DNA of 24,501 nt, taken from positions 1 through 24,501 of the IMG/VR virus record IMGVR_UViG_3300044630_004385; one strand, written 5' to 3'. The stretch's first letter is position 1; each line of letters starts with the position of its first letter. Below, one piece after another: positions 10,591 to 17,597 of the stretch. The notes below the pieces were generated by a model that made no database searches, was not told the DNA's origin, and was given only the letters and a program-made list of their open reading frames with translations. The stretch comes from a virus. Made by a program: the position numbers and the translations under genes.

Positions 10591-13014
10591 GTGACTGCGG
10601 TTAAGATCACCAAGTTCCTTGGGACGGCTCCGAAGAACGCTTCGGAGCTGTTGGCGGATACTGCTGCCCAGGTTGCTCGCAACAGCAAGCTATACTCCGG
10701 TGATCTTATTCCGTATCCGCGCCCTACTATCACCGCCAACACTGGCCGCGCTGGCACTATCCGCACGCTCTACGCGCTGCGAGACCCGGATACTGATGAC
10801 CTAGTTTGGCTGTCTTGGAACGATACCGTTGATATAGTTACGCCAGCGACGGACTTCATCGGTGAGCAGCGGTTCTACTACACTGGGGATGGGGTGCCGA
10901 AGGTAAGCACCTACGATCTGGCTACCCAGGGCGCGGCACCTTACCCCACCAACTACTACGAGTTGGGGCTTCCCCTCCCCACGGTTAAGCCTACCACCAC
11001 GGCAACGGCCTTTGTGGTCGCCTCGTCGGCGTCGTTTGCTCGCTCGGCTGGTAACAACGTCACCCTGGTGACTAGTGCGCCGCACAACCTAAAGTCTGGT
11101 TCGCTCATCACGGTCTCTGGATTTGCCTTCCGTACCGGCACCTACAGCCGGTCTGGTACGACCATCACGGTTACGATCACTGGCCATGGGTTGAGCAACG
11201 GCACTGATGTACTGCTACGCTTCACCTCTGGTACGGCAACCTCGAACAGCTACACCGTGACCGTGACGGGCGTGGATACCTTTACCTGCAACGACACCGC
11301 GTCAGGTTCTACGTCGGGTGATGTCAGCTGGGATATCGGGGATCTCAACACAACCGCCGAAGCGACGGTCATCAACCCCACAACGATAAGCTACTTCTCG
11401 CCCGGCCCTATCGTAGCTACCACCGCCAATACCGATGGTCGCGTGGACCTCGGTGGGCAGGTTCAGGGGCGCACCTACCTCTATACTTGGTACACAGGCT
11501 GGGAAGAGGAGTCTATCGGCTCGGCTCCGTCTGACCCGCTGTTCATCAAGGAGGGGCAGGTCGTCACCGTGGCGACCCTCCCAACTGTGCCGCCGGTAGG
11601 TAATAATTTCGTCCGTGGCATCCGCCTTTACCGCACGCTCGCTGGGACTACCGACGCCGCCTATTTCCGGCTGGCCACCCTCTGGTTCCCCAACAATGTT
11701 GCGGCTGTGTCGCGTGTGGGCAATGTATCCACGGTATCCTTCGTCTATCCACACAAGCTGTTCAAGACCGACCGGTTCAAGATCAGCGGGTGCACTGACG
11801 CCACCTTCAACATCACTGGCGGTATCGTCACTGAAGTGGTGGACCAGTACACTCTCCAGTATGCCCAGGTGGCAGCTGATGTGGCCCCGACTGTTGCGTC
11901 TGGTGATCTCTACTACGATGTGTCGGAGAACCCTCCGACCACGGCAGCGCGCTACTGGGGCGACGGTGGCGACTACTCCTTTACGGATGACTTTGACTTC
12001 CGTTCGCTAACAGGTGTCCTACCATCGTCGAACTACGATGCCCCGCCACCTGGGCTCCAGGGGCTTACCCTGATCCAGAACAACATCCTGGTGGGGTTCG
12101 TCGGGAACACGCTCTACTTCTCGGAGCCTGGGATCTTCCATGCGTGGCCTACGACATACGAGCGCCCGCTGGATAGCAATATCGTTGGGCTAGCGCCCAT
12201 CGGTGGTTCGCTCCTGGTACTTACCGAGGATTACCCGCACATCCTCTCGGGCTCTAGCCCTGCGATCATGTCGCAGTCGCGGCTATCTGCGCGCTACCCC
12301 TGCGTCAACCGCCGCAGCATCGTGGAGACCAGCTTCGGGGTGGTGTACGCCACCCATGACGGCCTCGTGCTATACTCACCTTCGTCTGCCGCGCAGCTGC
12401 TTACCCGGCTGGTCCACAGCAGCGACACCTGGAACGCGGCGCTCGACCCGTCCACTCTGGTCGGTGTATCCTATAAAGATACTTACATCGCATCTCACGC
12501 CACGGCTTCTATCGTCTTTGAGCCTGGGGTTGGGCGCAGCGAACCTACCTTTGTGGATAACGACTTTGCTTTCACAGCGGTGTGGTACGACCCTATCACC
12601 AACAACCTCTACGCAACCGCTGGCACCGCTGGTGACATCTACCAGTGGGATGATTTGGCACAGCCCAACACTACCATGTCATGGAAGTCCAAGACCTTTA
12701 TCACCAAGGACTTCACGAATGTGGGCGCGGCGCGGGTGGTGGCTGACTATACCGGCCTGCCGGGTTCGCCCTTATGGGAAGCAGTAGATATTGACTGGGA
12801 GGATGCCGATGCGCTGTGGGATGCGGCTGACCCCATAACTTTCCGGTTCTATGTAGATAAAGAGTTGATCTTTACGACTACTAGATCCAATAGCGGGGTG
12901 TTTCGCCTACCTGCTGGGTATAAGTCTGATACCTTTGAGGTTGGGTTGGATAGCCTCGTTCGGGTACGTGCGATCTACCTGGGTGGCACACCCATCAGCT
13001 TGAGGAACGCTTAA
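10591..13014 (+). CDS. Large tail (nozzle-type) virion protein
   Basis: This is an 807-residue protein starting at GTG 10591. The N-terminus (KITKFLGTAPKNASELL, then AAQVARNSKLYSGDLIPYP) is a signature I associate with large podovirus tail proteins in the position of T7 gp12, the tail nozzle. The middle and C-terminal two-thirds show repeated beta strands (TLIQNNILVGFVGNTLYFSE, then GSLLVLTEDYPHIL and FGVVYATHDGLVLYSP) suggesting a beta-propeller-like platform. Three small beta modules with an H-x-L-x-x-G core interrupt it (residues about 150-185, 185-250 and 375-435). No signal peptide or transmembrane segment is evident. The stop overlaps the next start (TAATG). The nozzle role is inferred from gene order and length. 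Confidence 0.65.
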   Translation: MTAVKITKFLGTAPKNASELLADTAAQVARNSKLYSGDLIPYPRPTITANTGRAGTIRTLYALRDPDTDDLVWLSWNDTVDIVTPATDFIGEQRFYYTGDGVPKVSTYDLATQGAAPYPTNYYELGLPLPTVKPTTTATAFVVASSASFARSAGNNVTLVTSAPHNLKSGSLITVSGFAFRTGTYSRSGTTITVTITGHGLSNGTDVLLRFTSGTATSNSYTVTVTGVDTFTCNDTASGSTSGDVSWDIGDLNTTAEATVINPTTISYFSPGPIVATTANTDGRVDLGGQVQGRTYLYTWYTGWEEESIGSAPSDPLFIKEGQVVTVATLPTVPPVGNNFVRGIRLYRTLAGTTDAAYFRLATLWFPNNVAAVSRVGNVSTVSFVYPHKLFKTDRFKISGCTDATFNITGGIVTEVVDQYTLQYAQVAADVAPTVASGDLYYDVSENPPTTAARYWGDGGDYSFTDDFDFRSLTGVLPSSNYDAPPPGLQGLTLIQNNILVGFVGNTLYFSEPGIFHAWPTTYERPLDSNIVGLAPIGGSLLVLTEDYPHILSGSSPAIMSQSRLSARYPCVNRRSIVETSFGVVYATHDGLVLYSPSSAAQLLTRLVHSSDTWNAALDPSTLVGVSYKDTYIASHATASIVFEPGVGRSEPTFVDNDFAFTAVWYDPITNNLYATAGTAGDIYQWDDLAQPNTTMSWKSKTFITKDFTNVGAARVVADYTGLPGSPLWEAVDIDWEDADALWDAADPITFRFYVDKELIFTTTRSNSGVFRLPAGYKSDTFEVGLDSLVRVRAIYLGGTPISLRNA

Positions 13015-13364
13015 TGGCCCGGTTTACGGGTATCCCCGACATCCCGCAAAGCGGGATTGATGAGTGGCAGTTCCGAACCCTGGACGCCATCAAGCAGAAC
13101 GTCGAGCTGCTAGCCGGGATCCGCAATGAAATTGACGGGGCCAGCGCCGCTGTGCTGCGCTCTAATGTTACTACCAGCGCCCCTGCACAAGCGCAGTTTC
13201 AGGGGCTGTCTGCGCGCGGTAGTGGGTTCACAATCTCGGGTGTCCAGGTGCCAACCCTGGACGATCACGTGGCGCTTCTACGGGATTTGCAGCTTCTTTC
13301 TCAGGATGTCGCCGTGCTGCGCTCAACCCTTGTGTCGCTTATCTCACAGCTGAGGGGGTCGTGA
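13014..13364 (+). CDS. Small virion-associated protein with coiled-coil ends
   Basis: This is a 116-residue protein; ATG 13014 uses the last base of the upstream stop. The N-terminus ARFTGIPDIPQSGIDEWQ and LDAIKQNVELLAGIRNE resemble short proteins that follow the large tail protein in many podoviruses. The C-terminal 35 residues (LDDHVALLRDLQLLSQDVAV) form a leucine-rich helix suited to oligomerisation. No enzyme motif is visible. The stop is directly coupled to the next gene (GTGATG). Probably a minor tail or connector component; the family is not named with confidence. Confidence 0.5.
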   Translation: MARFTGIPDIPQSGIDEWQFRTLDAIKQNVELLAGIRNEIDGASAAVLRSNVTTSAPAQAQFQGLSARGSGFTISGVQVPTLDDHVALLRDLQLLSQDVAVLRSTLVSLISQLRGS

Positions 13365-14164
13365 TGGCCTATAATACAGCTTCCGACCTGCCCCCTGCTC
13401 TGGCAAGTCTGCTCAACGCTGGTGGTAACTCTGCGGCCCCGATGCCTACCATGGGGATCGGCACGGCCTCGATGGCACCGCAAATGCCATCCTTCCAGGT
13501 AGGTGGTATGGTTGGCCCCGGCGGTATGCCCGTGCGTCCCCCCGGTATGGGTATGGACATGATGGCTGGCGCGGGCGGTGCGCCCGGCCTTGCTGCCCCT
13601 GGTGCGGCGCAGCAGACGCTACGCCCTGAGCAGATTATCCCCGAAGCCCAGCGGTTCGTGCAGCAGCATCCCGAGCAGGTTCAGCAAATGCTGAGCGAGC
13701 TTCAGGGCTTGCTCCAGTCGGGCGAACTTACCCGCGAAGAGCTGAACATGGTTGTTCAGATGGCCCGTTCGGCAGCGCAGAACCCGGCGCTTTATCCGCA
13801 GCTGCGTCGTATCGCCATCCAGCGCGGCGTGGCTGAGCCCGGTGAGATTAGCGAGCAGTTCGACGCTGGCCTCGTGTTCATCCTGGTGCTCATGGGTGAG
13901 GCCATGCAGATGGGCGCTGGCGGCGCAAGCCGTCCCGAACAGTCGGGCGTGATGCCGTCCTTCAAGCAGGGTGGGATGCTGCCCGATAAGGATAAGAGCC
14001 GTCCCGTGGTAGCCCAGCTCCATGAGGGTGAGTACGTCATCCCGTCGCATGTTGTGAAGGCCAAGGGTACTGAGTTCTTCGACCGGATGCTTGAGTCCTA
14101 TAAGAAGGACGGCAGCCGCAAGGTTAAGGGTGAAGATGACTACGACGATGACTCGTCGGATTGA
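13364..14164 (+). CDS. GGM-motif virion protein with acidic tail
   Basis: This protein has 266 residues from ATG 13364 (GTG 13361 in frame), preceded by GAGGGGG. Residues about 20-85 are Gly/Pro/Met-rich with FQVGGMVGPGGMPVRPPG. A helical region follows (RFVQQHPEQVQQMLSELQGL to ARSAAQNP). Near the C-terminus FKQGGML and VAQLHEGEYVIPSHVVKAKG resemble the end motif of many phage tape-measure and internal proteins (GG-x-V, then GEYVI and a G-x-x-x-L/F-x turn). It closes with a strongly acidic GEDDYDDDSSD tail. It may be an assembly or internal virion protein; the function is unknown. The last 29 bases overlap the GNAT-like gene. Confidence 0.5.
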   Translation: MAYNTASDLPPALASLLNAGGNSAAPMPTMGIGTASMAPQMPSFQVGGMVGPGGMPVRPPGMGMDMMAGAGGAPGLAAPGAAQQTLRPEQIIPEAQRFVQQHPEQVQQMLSELQGLLQSGELTREELNMVVQMARSAAQNPALYPQLRRIAIQRGVAEPGEISEQFDAGLVFILVLMGEAMQMGAGGASRPEQSGVMPSFKQGGMLPDKDKSRPVVAQLHEGEYVIPSHVVKAKGTEFFDRMLESYKKDGSRKVKGEDDYDDDSSD

Positions 14165-14576
14165 GTTGCTAGATCCCAAGCGGGTTGGGGAACTGTGGCC
14201 TCAGATCGAACCGCTAATCAAGCGGGTCTCTGATAGTAGTAGCCATGCCCCTGACCCGCTAGACATTGAAGGTGTATGGGTCGCAGCTACCAATGGCGTG
14301 TGTCATGTCCTTGCTTTTTACGAGGGCGATGAGCTTGCCATGGTGCTGGCGTTTGAGTTTGGCCGTACCAAAGGGGCTAGGACAGCCACTATCCTTGCAG
14401 TAGCGGGTCGGGATTTATCCGCGTTCAAGGTGGCGTTCTGGCCTTCTATCCTTGCATGGTTCAAGGAAAACGGCGCAAAGTATGTAGATGCCTACGCAGA
14501 GCCGAGGCTGGCTAGGATCTACCTACGGAAGTTCGGTTTTACCGAAACTTGTTCATATGTTAGAATGGCGCTGTAG
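14136..14576 (+). CDS. GNAT-like acetyltransferase-fold protein
   Basis: This protein has 146 residues from ATG 14136, chosen for the AAGGG at 14126-14130; ATG 14148 is also possible. It starts inside the acidic tail of the previous gene. The order of elements fits a GNAT fold: an N-terminal helix (ELWPQIEPLIKRV), strands GVWVAATNGVCHVLAFYEGD and MVLAFEF, strand TATILAVAG, helix FWPSILAWFKENG, strand KYVDAYAE and the end motif LARIYLRKFGFTETCSYVRM. Phages often carry such proteins among internal virion genes. The pyrophosphate-binding Q/R-x-x-G-x-G/A loop is not clearly present, so catalytic activity is uncertain and a structural or virion role is possible. Confidence 0.6.
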   Translation: MTTTMTRRIELLDPKRVGELWPQIEPLIKRVSDSSSHAPDPLDIEGVWVAATNGVCHVLAFYEGDELAMVLAFEFGRTKGARTATILAVAGRDLSAFKVAFWPSILAWFKENGAKYVDAYAEPRLARIYLRKFGFTETCSYVRMAL

Positions 14577-14585
14577 GAGACCATC

Positions 14586-15746
14586 ATGGGTGGCAGACGT
14601 AACCGGGGTATTCTTGGCGCAGCTATCGGTATCGTAGCTGCTGTCGCGCTTCCATTTGCCGCCCCGGTTATTGCGACGGCAGTGTTTGGTAGTACAGCTC
14701 TTGGTGCGATGACCGCAGCTGGTGCCCTTTATGGTGCTGCCACTGGTGCGCTCTCCGGGTCCATCACTGGTAATATGGGCCGTGGCGCGTTGATCGGTGG
14801 TGCTACCGGCGCAGCTGGCGGTTTCATCCAAGGCGGCGGAATCCAAGCTACGCAGAACGCTCTGTTTGGTGCGCCTCCGGTGGCAAATGCTCCCCCGGTT
14901 GGTCTTTCGACACCTGCCATAGCGGAACCTAGCGGTCTTGCTGGTCTAGAGGCTGCTGCATCTATGCCACCACCTGCCGGTACACCAACTACATTTGGCG
15001 AAGCATTCCGCGCAGGCTTCAGCGGGCAACCTGTTGCCGCTACTGGTGGGATTGGTAGCGCCACTACCGGCGCTGCGGGCACGGCTGCTCAAGGTGCTGT
15101 TCAGGGTGCTGCTGGTACAGCCGCTCAGGGTGCTGCTGGCGCTGCCTCCCCCAGCTTCTTCTCTGCGGCGGGGCTCGGCCAAGCCGCTGGTCGTGTTGCC
15201 GCTGGTCTCACCACTCCAGCTGGTCTTGCCAGTGTCGGCCAGCTTGCCCTGACGATGTACAACCGCCCGCCTGAAGGGCTGACGGCAGCGGAGCAGGCTT
15301 ACGTCAACGAGACGGCAGCCTTGGCACAGACCAACCGTGCTGCGTTCGACCAGCGTGTGGCTGCCGCTCGCAGCCTGCTTCAGCGTGGTGAGGCCAATCC
15401 TGAACAGGCTTTTGCCCAGGCTAGCCTGGGTGCCCAGCGGCGCTTCCAACAGGCGGGTATGCGGGACGCGAGTGATTATCGCCGTGGCGAGATCGCTGGT
15501 GGTATGGCTGGTGCGGCTGCTGTCCCCGCTGAGTTCAACCGCTCTTACGAAGCCACGCGGGCTGGTCTGAACGCGATGCCCACCACGGCTCCAGCCGGTG
15601 CTGCCTCCATGGCACTCCCGGCATACCGTGACGCTGAGCGTCGTGAGCGCGAGTACGAGCGTGATATAGCCAGTGCCGTTGGCGGCCTCGGTAGTGCCCT
15701 GGGTGGTCGGTCGTCTCAGGGCAGCCAGAAGTCGCTCTTCGCTTAA
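14586..15746 (+). CDS. Internal virion protein, gp14-type
   Basis: This is a 386-residue protein; ATG 14586 follows TAGGAGA at 14573-14579. Residues 9-85 are hydrophobic and rich in Gly and Ala (ILGAAIGIVAAVALPFAAPV, then GAMTAAGALYGAATGALSGS), matching the membrane-inserting N-terminus of internal (ejection) proteins in the gp14 position of T7-like phages. The middle has an imperfect tandem repeat around residues 160-188 (GAAGTAAQGAVQ, then GAAGTAAQGAAG). The C-terminal 150 residues are helical and charged (LTAAEQAYVNETAALAQTN, RAAFDQRVAAARSLLQRGE, RREREYERDIASAVGGLG). From family knowledge such proteins leave the virion with the DNA and help build a channel through the cell envelope. Assignment rests on composition and gene order. 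Confidence 0.6.
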   Translation: MGGRRNRGILGAAIGIVAAVALPFAAPVIATAVFGSTALGAMTAAGALYGAATGALSGSITGNMGRGALIGGATGAAGGFIQGGGIQATQNALFGAPPVANAPPVGLSTPAIAEPSGLAGLEAAASMPPPAGTPTTFGEAFRAGFSGQPVAATGGIGSATTGAAGTAAQGAVQGAAGTAAQGAAGAASPSFFSAAGLGQAAGRVAAGLTTPAGLASVGQLALTMYNRPPEGLTAAEQAYVNETAALAQTNRAAFDQRVAAARSLLQRGEANPEQAFAQASLGAQRRFQQAGMRDASDYRRGEIAGGMAGAAAVPAEFNRSYEATRAGLNAMPTTAPAGAASMALPAYRDAERREREYERDIASAVGGLGSALGGRSSQGSQKSLFA

Positions 15747-15764
15747 CGCAGTCCGGGGGTCTCG

Positions 15765-17582
15765 ATGTCCGGTTCGCTCTACCAGTACACGCCGTATTCC
15801 ATGGAGGGCCAGTCTCCGGGCCAAGCCTTCCGTAGCGGCTTCGTTGGCGGCCAGGAGATCGAGGCTAACGCTCTCCGTATGGACGAACTGCGCCAGATGC
15901 AGCAGATGCGCGAAGCGCAGAACCAGCGTGCCCAGGCGGCTGAGCAGCGTCTTGCCCAGCAGTTCCCCCTGGATATGAAGGCAGCCGGAGTTAGGATCGG
16001 TCGCGACCAGCAGATGGCTCCGCTTACGGTGGAGCAGGCCAAGCTACAGATCAGGGGGTTGCAGCAGGGTATTGCTGATAGAGCTGCTCTTAATACCGCC
16101 CTGCGCGGCATGGCGCTCCCTGCTCTAGTTGCTCCGGGCGCACCGACTGCTCGCCCTGCTGCGGGTGTTGCTGTGCCGGGGTCTATCCCTGGGTTTATGG
16201 CACCCGAAGCCGCTCCTACCCCTGCTCCTGCTACTCCTGCTGCCGCTACACCCGGCCCGCAGGCTTCGTCTTACTTCCCCGATGTAAATCTAGATCGTCG
16301 CTTTACCGGTGTGCAGACAGCAAGTGCCGGTATATCGCCTGACCTGCTGCGAGACCTAGTAGCTCGCGGTGCAGTTAGCCTCGACCAGCCTACGCCAGAG
16401 GAACCTGCCGATCTAACCGGTAGGGGTGCGCCTGTTGGGATGCCCACCCAGTCCGCCCCTCCGCGCGTTGCGGTCCCCGGTGAGGGTGAAGCTGTTCCTG
16501 GAGGGATGGAAGCTGGGCTCGCAGAACCGTCCCCGCTTGCGGACGCTCAACAGTCTCTGCGTAATTTCTTGGCTAACCGTTCCGACGATCAGCTTCGTGA
16601 GATTGTTGCCCGTGGCACACCCAGCACGGTCTATGGGCAACGTAGTAGTGTGACCGCAGGGCAGGCGTCACTGGCTGAGTCTGCTAGGGCTTTGCTTGAA
16701 CAACGGGCATCCGGCACTGCTGCCGCGCCTACCTCCGCCGCAGCTAGACCCGCCGCCGCAGCCACTGGTGATGAGCGCCTTAGGGACTATGAGGCGGCGA
16801 GCCGCCTTGATGCAGCGACGCAGCGCCGTGGCGTTACTACCACGGCGGCGGATACCGCCGTCGAGCGCAGCCTACCGCCGTCCCAGCCATATATCCTGGA
16901 GCCGCTGCGGATTGAGGCGGATCGCCGTCGCCTCACCACTGAGTATGGGCGTATCCAGCAGCAGTACGCTGTGGCCCTGGCGTCTAGGAACGCGGCAGCG
17001 GTAGCCCAGCTTGTGCAGCGGGCCGATCAGATCAACCAGGAACTTACCTACCTGAATGGTATGACGGCGATTACCCAGTTCCGTAACGGGGATGTCGCGC
17101 CGCTAGCTGGTGTACTCCACCAGGAGTCTGGTGGTCGTCTTTCGTTCCAGCCGCGTTCGGATGGCACGTTCAATCTGTTCCTTGACGGGCGCTTGTCGAA
17201 CCAGGGTGTGTCGCGTGAGCAGATCGAGGCCAGCGCGCGGATGCAGTTTGACACCCGGTTCCAGGAACAGGTGCAGCAGCGTCAGCAGCAGACCGCTCAG
17301 TTGGCGCTTCTCCGGGCGCAGGAAGAGATCAAGCAGGGCGCTAGGGTTAACGCAGAGAGCCTCCTTGAGATCGTTAAGGCTCAGGCTGCGGCAGCATCGC
17401 CTAACCTGGATGTGCAGCGGGTTACTGGCGCTGATGGGCAGCAGATGATCGTTGTTGTTGATAAGCGCACTGGTCAAACTGTGAGTGGTGCTCGTATTAT
17501 CCAGGTGCCACCACCTGCTGGTAGCGGGCGCAACGCGCAGCCCACGTTCACTATCGAGCCGATGCCGGTGGGACAACGCTAA
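15765..17582 (+). CDS. Internal virion protein, gp15-type
   Basis: This is a 605-residue protein from ATG 15765, preceded by a G-rich run. Order of parts: a short N-terminal head (SLYQYTPYSMEGQSPGQAF), a glutamine-rich coiled coil at about residues 30-70 (RMDELRQMQQMREAQNQRAQ), a Pro/Ala linker at about 118-165, a Gln/Arg/Ala helical middle with a small domain near LRNFLANRSDDQLREIVARG, and a C-terminal helical-beta part with IQQQYAVALASRNAAAVAQL, RFQEQVQQRQQQTAQLALLR and a final strand pair (QMIVVVDKRTGQTV). Following the gp14-type gene and preceding the giant protein, it fits the gp15 position of T7-like ejection proteins. No enzymatic motif was recognised. Confidence 0.5.
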   Translation: MSGSLYQYTPYSMEGQSPGQAFRSGFVGGQEIEANALRMDELRQMQQMREAQNQRAQAAEQRLAQQFPLDMKAAGVRIGRDQQMAPLTVEQAKLQIRGLQQGIADRAALNTALRGMALPALVAPGAPTARPAAGVAVPGSIPGFMAPEAAPTPAPATPAAATPGPQASSYFPDVNLDRRFTGVQTASAGISPDLLRDLVARGAVSLDQPTPEEPADLTGRGAPVGMPTQSAPPRVAVPGEGEAVPGGMEAGLAEPSPLADAQQSLRNFLANRSDDQLREIVARGTPSTVYGQRSSVTAGQASLAESARALLEQRASGTAAAPTSAAARPAAAATGDERLRDYEAASRLDAATQRRGVTTTAADTAVERSLPPSQPYILEPLRIEADRRRLTTEYGRIQQQYAVALASRNAAAVAQLVQRADQINQELTYLNGMTAITQFRNGDVAPLAGVLHQESGGRLSFQPRSDGTFNLFLDGRLSNQGVSREQIEASARMQFDTRFQEQVQQRQQQTAQLALLRAQEEIKQGARVNAESLLEIVKAQAAAASPNLDVQRVTGADGQQMIVVVDKRTGQTVSGARIIQVPPPAGSGRNAQPTFTIEPMPVGQR

Positions 17583-17597
17583 CCGAAGGACAGGCGT

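Noticed and set aside
14532-14566. Hairpin TTCGGT-TTT-ACCGAA followed by an extended -10-like TGTTAGAAT, as a possible promoter or operator for the internal virion genes
   Set aside because: It lies within the coding end of the GNAT-like gene. The predicted transcript start would fall on the ribosome binding site of the next gene, leaving almost no leader. The -35 match is weak (TTTACC).
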